Positions 17,901 through 28,450 are shown, numbered from the stretch's first letter. The stretch is DNA of 64,000 bases from Pediococcus pentosaceus (GCF_001437285.1 NZ_JQBF01000002.1:62001-126000), one strand, 5' to 3'. Notes: generated by a model not told the origin, from the letters alone. A program made the numbers and translations.

Positions 17901-18668
17901 ATGGAAAAGATTTCTTCAACAAAGAATTCAAAAGTGAAAGAATGGGTGAAACTAAAAACCAATAATGGTAGAAAAAAATTTAAGAAATTTCTTTTAGAAG
18001 GACGTCATCCAGTGGAGACGGCTTTGGAACAGGCAACTGAATATGAGTTTTTAATTGTCCAAGAAGACTTTGATTTAGGTGAGCTTGCTGAACAAGTCGA
18101 TAATGACAAATTAATTTTAGTGACCAAAGAAGTTGCTAATCATATTTCAGATACTGTTCACGATCAAGGCATCTTTTTAATTGGTTACATTAACGAGGAA
18201 GATTGGCAATTTCCAGATGATTTGTCTGGAAAATGGTTAGTTTTGGATAATGTACAAGATCCTGGAAATATTGGTACAATGGTAAGAACGGCTGATGCGG
18301 CTGGGTTTACAGGAGTTGTATTTGGCGATGGGACAGCTGATTTCTATAACCCTAAGATTCTAAGGGCTATGCAGGGTAGTCAGTATCACTTGCAGTTGAA
18401 ACGATTGAATCTTGAGAAATGGATTCGTAATTGTAAGGATCAAGGTAGTGTAATTTTTGGCTCAATTTTAGATGAAAATGCCCGTGACTATCGTAAAATT
18501 GATGTTCCAGACCAGTTCTCTTTGATTATGGGGAATGAAGGCAACGGCATGAGTGAAAGACTTATTGAAATGACGGATATGAATTTATATATTCCAATCA
18601 AGGGTTCCGCAGAATCTTTGAATGTGGCGGTTGCTGCTGGAGTATTAATGTTTGGTTTAGCCGGTTAA
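17901..18668 (+). CDS. TrmH/SpoU family RNA methyltransferase
   Basis: 255-residue 2'-O-methyltransferase. The N-terminal substrate-binding domain (SSTKNSKVKEWVKLK, FLLEGRHPVETAL) is followed by the knotted SPOUT domain with the three family motifs: LDNVQDPGNIGTMVRTADAAGF, LIMGNEGNGMS and IPIKGSAESLNVAVAAGVL. It corresponds to Bacillus YsgA, which also lies ahead of pheST. The target nucleotide in rRNA or tRNA is not readable from sequence. Confidence 0.93.
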   Translation: MEKISSTKNSKVKEWVKLKTNNGRKKFKKFLLEGRHPVETALEQATEYEFLIVQEDFDLGELAEQVDNDKLILVTKEVANHISDTVHDQGIFLIGYINEEDWQFPDDLSGKWLVLDNVQDPGNIGTMVRTADAAGFTGVVFGDGTADFYNPKILRAMQGSQYHLQLKRLNLEKWIRNCKDQGSVIFGSILDENARDYRKIDVPDQFSLIMGNEGNGMSERLIEMTDMNLYIPIKGSAESLNVAVAAGVLMFGLAG

Positions 18669-18765
18669 GGTTTTGTTACGTTTTAAATTTGGCAGTTAGA
18701 TTTACTTGATTTAAAAAAGTATGACGCTAAGATGGTAGTAACTTAAGCTAAAAAGGAGCTTTTTA

Positions 18766-19275
18766 ATGAAGTCACTAGATTGGAAAAATGATTCTGAATA
18801 TATGGCAATTGTTGGAGATTTATTAGAGAAAAAAGAGGTTCAAAAGTTAGATAACTACACTCAACATCACAATGGAACTCGTTTGGATCACTGTATTAGC
18901 GTTTCCTATGAAAGCTATTTGTTAGCCAAAAAACACAATCTAGATGCTGTTTCGACAGCACGAGCTGGGTTACTCCATGATTTATTCTATTACGATTGGA
19001 GAACAACTAAGTTTACTTTGGGTTCTCACGCCTTTATCCATCCTCGGGTTGCTTTACGTAATGCGGAAAAGCTCACGGTCTTGAATGATAAAGAAAAAGA
19101 TATTATATTAAAACATATGTGGGGAGCCACTATCGCGCGACCTAAATATTTTGAAAGCAGTATTGTGTCATTTGTAGATGACGAACAAGCTATTACTGAA
19201 TATTTTGATCATGTTCGCAAGGAATTTAAGATGAAACTCATGAAATATAAAGAGAAGGTTATTAAGTTTATCTAG
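18766..19275 (+). CDS. HD-domain protein, predicted phosphohydrolase
   Basis: 169-residue HD-superfamily protein with H in TRLDHCISVSYES, the HD pair in AGLLHDLFYYDW, further histidines in GSHAFIHPRVALRNAEKL and HMWGATIARP, and a last Asp in VSFVDDEQA. The full metal-binding set seems present, so a hydrolase on a nucleotide or phosphate ester is likely. Similar genes sit between the rRNA methyltransferase and pheS in other lactobacilli, from memory. Substrate unknown. Confidence 0.82.
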   Translation: MKSLDWKNDSEYMAIVGDLLEKKEVQKLDNYTQHHNGTRLDHCISVSYESYLLAKKHNLDAVSTARAGLLHDLFYYDWRTTKFTLGSHAFIHPRVALRNAEKLTVLNDKEKDIILKHMWGATIARPKYFESSIVSFVDDEQAITEYFDHVRKEFKMKLMKYKEKVIKFI

Positions 19276-19292
19276 TAAAAGAGGTTTTTATA

Positions 19293-19625
19293 ATGCAGAG
19301 TACACAACTAAAAGAACAAACTGATTTTGAACTTTGTCCAAAGTTTGAAAAGATGTTTGATATACTAGGAAAAAAATGGAATGGACTTATTTTAGAAGTG
19401 CTTATGAATGCTGGTCCACAGCGTTTTAAAGACATTGCGCATAGTGTCACGAAATGTAGTGACCGTGTACTTGTAGAGCGTTTGAAAAGCTTAGAGGAAG
19501 CTGGGCTAGTGGAACGATGTACTTATGAGGATTCTTCCTTAATTGAGTATCGATTAACAGAACAAGGTGAAAATCTACGTCCGGTGCTTGACGCCGCTCA
19601 TAAATTTGCTGATTGCTGGTTTTAA
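19293..19625 (+). CDS. HxlR family transcriptional regulator
   Basis: 110-residue winged-helix protein with the HxlR signature: CPKFEKMFDILGKKWNGLILEVL, FKDIAHSVTKCSDRVLVERLKSLEEAGLVER, and the wing IEYRLTEQGENL. The cysteine before the first helix (C14) is the one used in redox or electrophile sensing in some relatives. No obvious target gene adjoins; the HD gene upstream is in the same transcript, and a terminator follows. Confidence 0.88.
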   Translation: MQSTQLKEQTDFELCPKFEKMFDILGKKWNGLILEVLMNAGPQRFKDIAHSVTKCSDRVLVERLKSLEEAGLVERCTYEDSSLIEYRLTEQGENLRPVLDAAHKFADCWF

Positions 19626-19652
19626 TTAGGTATTGACCTAATGCGTTTTTTT
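19625..19652 (+). terminator. Terminator after the HxlR gene
   Basis: Stem ATTAGGT/ACCTAAT with 4-base loop, then GCG and a T7 run. The stem overlaps the stop codon region. Confidence 0.8.
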
Positions 19653-19659
19653 GGTTAAA

Positions 19660-19880
19660 GTAGCTAAGAGAATAAAAGCTCGAAGAGTAGTAGCTGATTT
19701 AAATTATCAGACAGAGAAGGAATCGTTAGGTTGAGAGATTCCGATGATGGTTTCAGTGAATTCGCTTCGATTTAAAAATGGGCAGGCCACCCGTATCTGG
19801 CTGACCAAGTGTGCATTGAGTTGCAAACAAGGGTGGTACCGCGTTAAAAAACGTCCCTTTCTAGGAGGGGCGTTTTTTTA
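19660..19880 (+). promoter_or_regulatory. T-box riboswitch for phenylalanine, upstream of pheST
   Basis: The T-box core AAGGGTGGTACCGCG at 19829-19843 is unmistakable and is followed by the terminator hairpin AACGTCCC/GGGGCGTT plus T7 (19846-19879). Stem I closes through TCGAAG (19680-19685) and CTTCGA (19765-19770). The specifier loop reads GTGAATTCG, giving the phenylalanine codon TTC at 19761-19763 followed by a purine. Uncharged tRNA-Phe would pair with specifier and T-box and allow read-through into pheS. Confidence 0.95.
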
Positions 19881-19902
19881 TTTGGAGAAAGGTGGAAAGA
19901 TC

Positions 19903-20949
19903 ATGAGTTTACAAGAGAAGTTAAAAGAACTTGAAGAAAAAGGTCTTCAAGAAATTAGCGTTGCTAATGAATTATCAAAATTAAATGAAGTACGGGTCAA
20001 TTTTTTAGGTAAAAAAGGTCCGATTACTGAGGTCCTCCGAGGGATGCGTGATTTAAGTAAAGAGGAACGTCCTAAGGTCGGTGAATTTGCTAATAAAGTA
20101 CGTGATAACCTAACATCTAAATTGGAAGAACGTAAAGAAGAATTAGCACAGGCAGCCTTGAATAAAAAATTAGCTGAAGAGGCTGTAGATGTTACTTTGC
20201 CAGGGACACCGATGAAGCAAGGCCAACCGCATGTTATTCAGCAAATTATTGATAACTTGGAAGATTTATTCCTTGGGATGGGTTACCAAGTTGTTGAAGG
20301 ACCAGAAGTTGAACTCGACCGCTATAACTTTGAGATGCTAAATCTGCCTAAAGATCATCCGGCTCGTGATATGCAAGATACATTTTACATCACGGACGAA
20401 GTTTTGATGCGCTCTCAAACTTCTCCAGTTCAAGCTCGAACAATGGAAAAACATGACTTTTCAAAGGGACCATTAAAAATGATCTCACCAGGGGTAGTTT
20501 ACCGTCGCGATACTGATGATGCTACTCATTCACACCAATTCCATCAAATTGAAGGATTAGTGATTGATAAGAACATTACGATGGGTGATTTGAAAGGTAC
20601 TTTAGTAACTTTGGCTAAGGAACTTTTTGGTGATCGTTTCGAAGTACGCTTGCGTCCAAGTTATTTTCCATTTACAGAACCTTCTGTTGAAGCAGACGTT
20701 ACTTGCTTTAATTGTATGGGAAAAGGCTGTTCAGTATGTAAGTCAACCGGTTGGATAGAAGTATTAGGGGCTGGAATGGTTCATCCTAATGTTTTGAAAA
20801 TGGCTGGTGTGGACACGGACGTTTACGGTGGTTTTGCCTTTGGATTAGGACCTGATCGTTTTGCAATGTTACGTTATGGTGTTGATGATATTCGTAATTT
20901 CTACCTAAATGATGTTAGATTCCTATCCCAATTCAATAAGCGAGGTTAA
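19903..20949 (+). CDS. pheS: Phenylalanyl-tRNA synthetase alpha subunit
   Basis: 348-residue alpha chain of the (alpha-beta)2 enzyme, which charges tRNA-Phe. The N-terminal coiled coil is followed by class II motifs: motif 1 in [18 protein letters not shown], motif 2 [23 protein letters not shown], motif 3 [17 protein letters not shown] 19903 has AGAAAGGTGG just before it; the frame upstream runs through the T-box leader and is not coding. Controlled by the T-box; pheT follows 6 bases on. Confidence 0.98.
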   Translation: MSLQEKLKELEEKGLQEISVANELSKLNEVRVNFLGKKGPITEVLRGMRDLSKEERPKVGEFANKVRDNLTSKLEERKEELAQAALNKKLAEEAVDVTLPGTPMKQGQPHVIQQIIDNLEDLFLGMGYQVVEGPEVELDRYNFEMLNLPKDHPARDMQDTFYITDEVLMRSQTSPVQARTMEKHDFSKGPLKMISPGVVYRRDTDDATHSHQFHQIEGLVIDKNITMGDLKGTLVTLAKELFGDRFEVRLRPSYFPFTEPSVEADVTCFNCMGKGCSVCKSTGWIEVLGAGMVHPNVLKMAGVDTDVYGGFAFGLGPDRFAMLRYGVDDIRNFYLNDVRFLSQFNKRG

Positions 20950-20955
20950 TAAAAA

Positions 20956-23385
20956 ATGAAACTTTCATACAAGTGGTTATCTAAATATTTAGAACTAGAC
21001 TTAGAACCTAAAGACTTGGCTGAAAAGATTGAACGTACAGCTGTTGAAGTTGATTCAGTTACAAGATTAGATTATAAATTAAAGAAAATTGTTGTGGGTC
21101 ATACCCTAGAAGTGACTGAACATCCTGATTCAGATCATTTGCACATTTGCCAAGTCGATGTTGGTGAAGAAGAACCAATTCAAATTGTTTGTGGTGCACC
21201 TAATATTGCTGCAGACCAAGATGTTATTGTTGCTCTCCACGGTTCAAGAATCAAAGACAACGTCAAAATTAAGCGTAGCAAAATGCGTGGAGTTCCATCT
21301 AATGGGATGATTTGTGCTCTGCAAGAAATTGGTTACCCAGACAATGTGGTACCTAAAGACTATGCAGATGGAATTTACGTATTCCCAGCTGACAGCCATG
21401 TTAAACCAGGTGATTCTGTAATGGAAGCTTTAGGAATGGATGACGATGTGATTGATACATCCGTAACACCTAATCGTGGTGATATGTTCAGTATGAACGG
21501 TAATGCACACGAAATTGCCGCTATTCTAGATCAAAAGGCTAATTTTGAAGTTTTGAAGGTCCAAGACGAACAAAAATCAGCTGATACTTTAGCCGATCAA
21601 ATAAAAGTTGAAATCGATGAGCAAGATGTTGCCCCAGTTTACAAGTTGATGGCCATTGAAAACGTGAAAATTGCGCCTAGTCCATTCTGGCTACAAACGA
21701 CATTGATGAAGGCGGGAATTCGTCCTATTAATAATGTAGTGGATGTTACTAATTACATTATGTTGAAATATGGACAACCTCTTCATGCCTATGATTTGGA
21801 CCAACTTAAAGGTCAAACAATTTCAGTTGCTCCAGCGGGTGAAAATGTTAAATTTACTACTCTAGATGATGAAAAACGTGATTTGCGTCCAGAAGACCTT
21901 GTAATCACAGCTGATGGGACCCCGATTGCAATGGCTGGTGTAATGGGTGGAATGGCTACAGAAGTTAGTGATCAAACTCAAAATATTGTTATTGAAGCAG
22001 CAATTTTTGACCCAATTAAAATCCGTAAAACTGCTCGTTACCATAATCTACATAGCGAAGCTGCAATGCGTTTTGAACGTGGTATTGACTATAGTTCACT
22101 TGATGATGCATTAAACGAAGCAGCCAGCTTAGTAGCTGATTTTAGTCAAGGGAAAGTGATGAGCGGGGTAGTTGTTGGCAATGATACTAAACTTAATCCT
22201 GAATCAATTACAATCGCTTTAGCTCGTATTAACAAAATTTTAGGTACGTCACTTACTAGTGAAGAAGTCGTAGCTATTTTTGATCGACTTGGATTTAGTA
22301 CAGAATTAGATGCTACAAAGCAGACCTTCAAGGTAACTGTTCCCGTTCGTCGTTGGGACATTCATATTGAAGCTGACTTGCTAGAGGAAGTTGCTCGAAT
22401 CTTTGGTTACGACAACTTACCAGTGACATTACCAACTGGTGATCCAACTATTGGACAACTTACTACTGAACAGAAATTGATGCGGGCCTCAAGAACAGTT
22501 ATGGAAGGCTTAGGGCTTACTCAAGCCATGAGTTATGGACTTACAACCATTGCCAAGAGTCAACAATTTGTGAAGGGTGATCACGAACTAGTGAAGGTCG
22601 ATTGGCCAATGACAAAGGACCGAGAAGCCTTAAGAATGAATCTAATTAGTGGATTACTTGATGATATTGCTTACAATAAGGCACGTTCAGTGGAAAATGT
22701 TGCTCTTTATGAACAAGGGCGAGTTTTCTATGGAAATGGACAAGCACAACCAGAAGAAATTGAACATATTGCAGGAGCAATTACAGGTTCAATGCAGGCT
22801 AAGTCTTGGAATGAAAAAGAAAAGCCAGTAACTTTCTTTGATGTTAAGGGAATTGTAGAACAATACCTTAAGAATGTTGCCGTTGCTGGAGAAGTAAGTT
22901 ATGTTGCAGACCATGATCGTCAGGGGATGCATCCGGGACGCACTGCTGATGTTTTGCTTGATGGAGATGTAATTGGTTTTATTGGTCAAATTCATCCAAC
23001 CACTGCAGAAGAGTTTAAGATTAAGGAAACTTATGTTTTTGAATTGAATTTAACAAAAATTATTCATGCCGAAAAGAAGTTACAACATTATGACGTAATT
23101 TCTAAATATCCTGCAATTACACGAGACATTGCTATTTTAGTTAATAAGGAAGTTTCTAATACAGAAGTTCTAAACGTTATTAATGAAACTAAGCAAAAGA
23201 ACTTGATAAAAGTTGAATTGTTTGATGTTTATGAAGGTAAGAACCTTGAAAAAGGGATGAAGTCCTTGGCATATCAATTTACTTATCAAGATACAAATGA
23301 TACTTTGCAAGAAGATGCTATCAATGATGAATTTTCTAAGGTAATTAAAAACCTGGAAGAGAAATTAAATGTAACCGTTAGATAA
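20956..23385 (+). CDS. pheT: Phenylalanyl-tRNA synthetase beta subunit
   Basis: 809-residue beta chain. In order: N-terminal domain, EMAP-type tRNA-binding domain (VVGHTLEVTEHPDSDHLHICQVDVG) at about 45-155, B3/4 editing domain, B5 domain, synthetase-like core, and C-terminal ferredoxin-like anticodon-binding domain (KYPAITRDIAILV). Full family length and no frameshift. In the same transcript as pheS under T-box control. Confidence 0.98.
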   Translation: MKLSYKWLSKYLELDLEPKDLAEKIERTAVEVDSVTRLDYKLKKIVVGHTLEVTEHPDSDHLHICQVDVGEEEPIQIVCGAPNIAADQDVIVALHGSRIKDNVKIKRSKMRGVPSNGMICALQEIGYPDNVVPKDYADGIYVFPADSHVKPGDSVMEALGMDDDVIDTSVTPNRGDMFSMNGNAHEIAAILDQKANFEVLKVQDEQKSADTLADQIKVEIDEQDVAPVYKLMAIENVKIAPSPFWLQTTLMKAGIRPINNVVDVTNYIMLKYGQPLHAYDLDQLKGQTISVAPAGENVKFTTLDDEKRDLRPEDLVITADGTPIAMAGVMGGMATEVSDQTQNIVIEAAIFDPIKIRKTARYHNLHSEAAMRFERGIDYSSLDDALNEAASLVADFSQGKVMSGVVVGNDTKLNPESITIALARINKILGTSLTSEEVVAIFDRLGFSTELDATKQTFKVTVPVRRWDIHIEADLLEEVARIFGYDNLPVTLPTGDPTIGQLTTEQKLMRASRTVMEGLGLTQAMSYGLTTIAKSQQFVKGDHELVKVDWPMTKDREALRMNLISGLLDDIAYNKARSVENVALYEQGRVFYGNGQAQPEEIEHIAGAITGSMQAKSWNEKEKPVTFFDVKGIVEQYLKNVAVAGEVSYVADHDRQGMHPGRTADVLLDGDVIGFIGQIHPTTAEEFKIKETYVFELNLTKIIHAEKKLQHYDVISKYPAITRDIAILVNKEVSNTEVLNVINETKQKNLIKVELFDVYEGKNLEKGMKSLAYQFTYQDTNDTLQEDAINDEFSKVIKNLEEKLNVTVR

Positions 23386-23471
23386 CCGTATTAAATCTAT
23401 GTTACTTTAATGCGAAGTTAAAGATAGTTATTGTATAATTACCATTATTGTAAATGATAGGAGAAATGATC

Positions 23472-24638
23472 TTGGATAATAACAATGATTCGAATCAAAG
23501 ACATAGTCGTGTACAGAGTAACTATAAACGACAAAAAAACGGTCACAACATTATTAAATGGGTGATTGGTATCTTAGTTGCTGTTGTTTTAATCACTACG
23601 TTTATGGGATACCGCTATTACAGCACTTCCCTACAACCTTTAGACGCGAAGAGCAATAAACAAATTGAAATTAATATTCCGGTTGGAACAACTTCACGAG
23701 GAGTGGGCTCGATCCTAGAGGATAAACATGTCGTTAAGAGTGGTGCAGTATTCAATTACTACACTAAGTCTAAGAAAATCAATAACTTCCAAGCAGGTTA
23801 TTATGTTTTAAAACCATCGATGACTTTAAAACAAATCGCTAAAAAACTTGAAAAGGGTGGAGCAGCAGAGCCAATTGCCTTGAACGGTCCACGCGTATTA
23901 ATCAAGGAAGGCGAAAATATTGATCAGATTGCTAATTCGATGAAATCTTCGAAGTACTTTAAGAAGTCCGATTTCTTGAAATTAATGAAAGATGAGGACT
24001 TTATAAAGAGTCTAGCTAAGCAATATCCTAAATTACTGGGATCGGCGATGAAGGCTCAAAACGTGCGCTATCGATTAGAAGGGTACTTATTCCCAGCTAG
24101 TTATGCAATTGATAAAAATACCAAACTAAAAGATGTCATTACGCAAATGGTTGCTAAAGAGGATGCTGTTTTACAACCTTATTATTCTAAGATTAAATCA
24201 GATGGTTTAACCGTTCAGGAAACTTTGAGTGTAGCGTCACTAGTTGAAATGGAAGGTAGTAAATCTAGCGATCGCTCTAAGATTGCAGGGGTCTTCTTAA
24301 ATCGTATCAAGCAAGGTGAAACATTAGGATCTGATGTTTCAACACGTTATGCAGTTAAAAAATCCGCAACAGAAGACTTAACTCAATCCGATTTAGCAAG
24401 TACTAACCCATATAACACTCGGGTGAATACTGGATTTATGCCAGGACCAGTTGATAATCCTGGTGAAGATTCTATTCTATCCGTGGTTAATGCTGATACT
24501 AAAGACGGATATCTATTCTTCTTTGCAGTTACAAAAAATGTATCTGGTTCAAAACATAAAGTTGGAGACGTCTTGTTCTACAAAGACATTACTTCATTTA
24601 ACGAAGCAGTTGCGAAGTACAATCCAGAAGGTAAATAG
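23472..24638 (+). CDS. mltG: Endolytic transglycosylase MltG
   Basis: 388-residue YceG/MltG protein, anchored by one membrane helix near residues 30-52, which cuts nascent peptidoglycan and sets glycan chain length. It shows RYRLEGYLFPASYAI, the catalytic Glu in ASLVEMEGSKSSDR, GVFLNRIKQGETLGSDVSTRYA and NPYNTRVNTGFMPGPVDNPG. TTG 23472 is chosen as start: AGGAG (23459-23463) is 8 bases before it, too near the ATGs at 23454 and 23466. First gene of mltG-udk-greA. Confidence 0.95.
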   Translation: MDNNNDSNQRHSRVQSNYKRQKNGHNIIKWVIGILVAVVLITTFMGYRYYSTSLQPLDAKSNKQIEINIPVGTTSRGVGSILEDKHVVKSGAVFNYYTKSKKINNFQAGYYVLKPSMTLKQIAKKLEKGGAAEPIALNGPRVLIKEGENIDQIANSMKSSKYFKKSDFLKLMKDEDFIKSLAKQYPKLLGSAMKAQNVRYRLEGYLFPASYAIDKNTKLKDVITQMVAKEDAVLQPYYSKIKSDGLTVQETLSVASLVEMEGSKSSDRSKIAGVFLNRIKQGETLGSDVSTRYAVKKSATEDLTQSDLASTNPYNTRVNTGFMPGPVDNPGEDSILSVVNADTKDGYLFFFAVTKNVSGSKHKVGDVLFYKDITSFNEAVAKYNPEGK

Positions 24639-24653
24639 TGAGGAATTAAGCTT

Positions 24654-25310
24654 ATGAGTACAAAGAACAGCCCAATAATTATTGGGGTAACCGGGGGATC
24701 CGGTAGTGGAAAAACAACTGTTAGTCAAAAAATTCTTGAAGAATTACATGGTCATTCGATTTCTATCATTCAACAAGATTCGTATTACAAAGATCAAGCT
24801 GAAAAAACGATGGAAGAACGCCGGGCGGTTAATTACGACCATCCACTGGCCTTTGATGCCGACCTTTTATATGAACATTTAAAAATGTTGAAAAACAACC
24901 AAAAAATCGAAGTTCCTATTTATGATTATAAAATTTCGACGCGAAGTTCAGAAGTTATTGAACAAGACCCAACCGACGTGATTATCCTTGAGGGGATTTT
25001 AATCCTAGCAGATGAGCGAATTCGTGATATGTTAGACATTAAGGTTTACGTTGATACTGATGATGATATTAGAATTATTCGTCGTATTCGTCGCGATATG
25101 GAACAACGTGCACGAACATTAGATTCAATCATTAATCAATATTTAACGGGTGTTAAACCCATGTACCACCAATTTATTGAGCCAACCAAGCGCTATGCTG
25201 ATGTGATTGTTCCTGAAGGTGGAAAAAACAGTGTGGCGATTGATTTATTGGTTACAAAAGTTCGCGATATTCTATCAGAAGATGGGCGCGATGAGAGTTT
25301 TAATAAATAA
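24654..25310 (+). CDS. udk: Uridine kinase
   Basis: 218-residue kinase phosphorylating uridine and cytidine in pyrimidine salvage. P-loop [14 protein letters not shown] at about residues 10-23, then [27 protein letters not shown] and [16 protein letters not shown], all as in Bacillus Udk. It lies between mltG and greA as in Bacillus. Confidence 0.97.
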   Translation: MSTKNSPIIIGVTGGSGSGKTTVSQKILEELHGHSISIIQQDSYYKDQAEKTMEERRAVNYDHPLAFDADLLYEHLKMLKNNQKIEVPIYDYKISTRSSEVIEQDPTDVIILEGILILADERIRDMLDIKVYVDTDDDIRIIRRIRRDMEQRARTLDSIINQYLTGVKPMYHQFIEPTKRYADVIVPEGGKNSVAIDLLVTKVRDILSEDGRDESFNK

Positions 25311-25325
25311 TTTTGAGGTGTAAAA

Positions 25326-25808
25326 ATGGCAGATGAAAAAACTTATCCAATGACTTTGGATGGAAAAGCTAAGTTAGAAGAAGAACTAGAAACTTTAAAA
25401 ACAAAGACTCGTCCACAAGTTATCGAACGTATTAAAATCGCTAGAAGCTTTGGCGATCTATCTGAAAATTCAGAATATGAATCAGCTAAAGATGAGCAAA
25501 GCATGGTAGAAAGCCGAATCAATACGGTTGAACATATGCTCCACTACGCACAAATCATTGATAATGATGATATTGCTGGTGATGAAGTTTCTTTAGGCCG
25601 AGTGGTTGAATTTAAAGAGCTTCCTGATGAAGAACCAGAAGAATATACGATCGTTGGGGCTGCAGAAGCCGACCCTATGACTGGTAAAATTTCAAACGAT
25701 TCACCAATTGCTAAAGCTCTTTTAGGTAAAAAAGTTGGCGATGAAGTTTCAATCGCTACTCCCGGTGGAGATATGAAAGTTAAAATCCTAACCGTTAAAA
25801 ATGCTTAA
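25326..25808 (+). CDS. greA: Transcription elongation factor GreA
   Basis: 160-residue factor that rescues backtracked RNA polymerase by stimulating transcript cleavage. The N-terminal coiled coil ends in the acidic tip [18 protein letters not shown]; the C-terminal FKBP-like domain has [21 protein letters not shown] ribosome binding site. Last gene before a shared terminator. Confidence 0.98.
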   Translation: MADEKTYPMTLDGKAKLEEELETLKTKTRPQVIERIKIARSFGDLSENSEYESAKDEQSMVESRINTVEHMLHYAQIIDNDDIAGDEVSLGRVVEFKELPDEEPEEYTIVGAAEADPMTGKISNDSPIAKALLGKKVGDEVSIATPGGDMKVKILTVKNA

Positions 25809-25822
25809 AAACTAATCATATT

Positions 25823-25863
25823 AAAAAAAGCTTTTCACTTCTTATGAGTGAAAAGCTTTTTTT
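25823..25863. terminator. Bidirectional terminator between greA and the YfhO-like gene
   Basis: Perfect stem AAAAGCTTTTCACT/AGTGAAAAGCTTTT with A and T runs on either side. The last codons and stop of the minus-strand gene lie inside the hairpin. Confidence 0.92.
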
Positions 25864-28450
25864 GTTGGAGCAAGACGAGCATTAGAAAACCAATTATGGT
25901 AATAGACATACCTAGCATAAAGAATGGTGGTATATAAGTAAACTTGATTTGATGTTTGCCAGAAGTTAATTTTACGTTGCTTCCTAAGAAGTAATTACCG
26001 ACTTTAGAAGTAGGAATCGTTTTACCATCAATTTTAATGTGCCATCCCGAACTGTAAGGGATGGAAGTGAATAAGTAGGGTTTATCAGAATTAACGTTTA
26101 AATTGCCTGTGACTACGTTCCCAGCGTTTTTCACCTGCGTTAGACTATTTGTCTTAGCAGCTTGGTAATCTTGCTTAAATGTGCCGTAATGAAGCTCAGC
26201 GACACTAAAATCAGATAAAAGTAAACTTTGCTTCTTTAAAACAATTTGAATACGAACTTTTTTGCCTTTCATCTGATCTGCAATCGATAAAACAATTGGT
26301 TGGTCATAATCAAGGTCTTCAGTAATTCGTTGGTTGTTAACGAAGATATCCGCATTATCATGTGAAAGTTGTGATCCGGCGGTAATATAAATTGGATTAT
26401 TATTTTTTGGCTCATATTCAAAAGTTACCGTGGCAGCCTTATTAAGTTTCTGTTTAGTTAACAGACCATTTTTAATATTAGGCGTGGAAGTAACATTTGA
26501 AAAGTAAATTTGGGCCTGGTTAGTAATGTCTGTAAATAAATTTTGAGAATGATTACTGATTTTTTTGAGTAAATTAGATTGATATTGCAAAGGATTTCCA
26601 ATTTTTTTGGTATTACTTACCGGATGAGTAGTAGTAAGACCTAATGGAAGGGCATATTGATTTAAGTAGTTATCAGCATATTTAGTGTTACCAATCTGAT
26701 GATACCTTTTTAAAACATCGTGCCGAACACTTTTAGTTGAAAAAGGATTATGGTCAGTTTCGTTATTTACAAATGACCAATACTTGAAGTTCAGAAGGGC
26801 ATCAGAGATCAAGGTTCCGTTCATATAGGTCACATTTCCGGAAGTTGTAGGTTGGCCCAGAGCACTCATCATATCAAGCATATTAGTTTCTAGGTTAGAG
26901 TTAAAACTTGATCCACTATTGAAACCTAATTGAATTGGATCATTTTTAGTCCTAGAGTAATTTGTACCAATCCTCGAAAAATGATGACCTTGGTCTTTAA
27001 TCTGGTCGATTGCATTGCGAGCTGCTGAGCTATATTGAGCAAATTCGGTTTGGCTAACATAACTTATACGATTCAACGACCAGATAGCATTGACAGATAA
27101 ATCTAGGGCCATAAAACAAACTAAAATTGGCGTGAGCCCCGGATTAAAGTCTTTAGCTTGGAAGCCAACCCAAAAGACAAGCGCTGCAATAAAGATAATA
27201 ACTCCAAATTGAATTTGATTCTCGGTCATAAAGTCGCTAATTTTTGGTAAATTTTTAGTTGATATATAAGCAACAAGACTAATGAGTGCTAAACCAGCGA
27301 TGATGGGTTTTAAAAGTGCTTCTTGGATGGGATGTAATAGTCCTTCAAAAGCTAAAATAAGAACCCAGAAACTAAAAATGAAACTAAAACGATATGCATA
27401 CCACCATGGAAATTGCATGGCATGCCAGAATAAGTTTAATGGGGTGAAACAGAAAGAAAGTAAGAAAAAAGCAGTTATTAATAGAGCTCCAAGTCGTCTT
27501 TTTAAACCAATATTTTTATTGAAAAAGTAGGCGACAAAAGCCATTAACACAAACATTCCCACGTAAATATTTGGTAGACCATCAGACATTTGCTTAAAGC
27601 TGAATGTCCCTGGCATTAATTTAGTTAACATTTTAAGTGGTGTGTAAGCAAAAGACCATTTAATTGAGTTTTCTGTATACTGTGCTTTACCATGGAGGAG
27701 AGCCCATAATGTCGGCATCCAAGCAATGGCGGAAAAAACTAGAACGTAAATCCAAGATTGAACATAGTGAAAAATCTTTTTCCATGATAACGGCGAAGCT
27801 CGCCATAAAAAGTAAATTAAGGTGAAAATACCAATCATATAAGCAAAGTAATAATTTATAATGACCATTAAGCTCATCGTCGTTACAAAAATTTTAATTT
27901 GATTTTGATCAATTAGAGCATCCAAACCAAGAATAATTAAGGGTAATAAGATGGGAGCATCTAGCCAAAAAAGGTTAAGTTGATTGGCGATGGAAAAAGC
28001 CATCAAACTATAGGCAGTAGCAAAACCAACAACACTAGCTCGCGGAGTGGTGATTTTATTTTTTTGAGCAAGATGCTGCAAGTAAATAGCAGATGTTAGT
28101 CCAGCTAAAGCGTATTTTAGTACAGTTATTACTAGGATTCCGGAAGTGATACTCTCTTTTTTAAAAAACAAAAGCAGCAAATTGGTTGGACTGAAAAGAT
28201 AATAAGCCCAAGTACCAAACATATCTCCACCTAAACCATTGGAAAAAGAATAGAAAAACTGACCAGGATGACTGATAAGTGTACTGCGGAAATATTCATA
28301 GAACGCGACATATTGCTGTCCCATATCGACAGTTAATAGACTAGATGTTCCAAATGGAGCAAATCCGCGATAAACGAAGTATGCTAGCATAATGCAAGCA
28401 GGGATACATCCACTTAAAATTAAATTCTGATGTTTCTTAATAAAATCCAT
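25835..28450 (-). CDS. YfhO family multi-spanning membrane protein
   Basis: 871-residue membrane protein with about a dozen helices in the first half, an extracytoplasmic region of some 350 residues, and a final helix near the C-terminus. Features of the YfhO (GT-C-like) family are GTSSLLTVDMGQQYVAFYEYFR and YFYSFSNGLGGDMFGTWAYYL near the start, and SSGWHIKIDGK near the end. In Bacillus and Listeria, family members are needed to glycosylate (lipo)teichoic acids or other wall polymers. Start ATG 28450 follows AAAGGTTGG; the frame opens 14 codons earlier without a site. Stands alone; exact polymer unknown. Confidence 0.88.
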   Translation of the reverse strand: MDFIKKHQNLILSGCIPACIMLAYFVYRGFAPFGTSSLLTVDMGQQYVAFYEYFRSTLISHPGQFFYSFSNGLGGDMFGTWAYYLFSPTNLLLLFFKKESITSGILVITVLKYALAGLTSAIYLQHLAQKNKITTPRASVVGFATAYSLMAFSIANQLNLFWLDAPILLPLIILGLDALIDQNQIKIFVTTMSLMVIINYYFAYMIGIFTLIYFLWRASPLSWKKIFHYVQSWIYVLVFSAIAWMPTLWALLHGKAQYTENSIKWSFAYTPLKMLTKLMPGTFSFKQMSDGLPNIYVGMFVLMAFVAYFFNKNIGLKRRLGALLITAFFLLSFCFTPLNLFWHAMQFPWWYAYRFSFIFSFWVLILAFEGLLHPIQEALLKPIIAGLALISLVAYISTKNLPKISDFMTENQIQFGVIIFIAALVFWVGFQAKDFNPGLTPILVCFMALDLSVNAIWSLNRISYVSQTEFAQYSSAARNAIDQIKDQGHHFSRIGTNYSRTKNDPIQLGFNSGSSFNSNLETNMLDMMSALGQPTTSGNVTYMNGTLISDALLNFKYWSFVNNETDHNPFSTKSVRHDVLKRYHQIGNTKYADNYLNQYALPLGLTTTHPVSNTKKIGNPLQYQSNLLKKISNHSQNLFTDITNQAQIYFSNVTSTPNIKNGLLTKQKLNKAATVTFEYEPKNNNPIYITAGSQLSHDNADIFVNNQRITEDLDYDQPIVLSIADQMKGKKVRIQIVLKKQSLLLSDFSVAELHYGTFKQDYQAAKTNSLTQVKNAGNVVTGNLNVNSDKPYLFTSIPYSSGWHIKIDGKTIPTSKVGNYFLGSNVKLTSGKHQIKFTYIPPFFMLGMSITIIGFLMLVLLQQKKLFTHKK

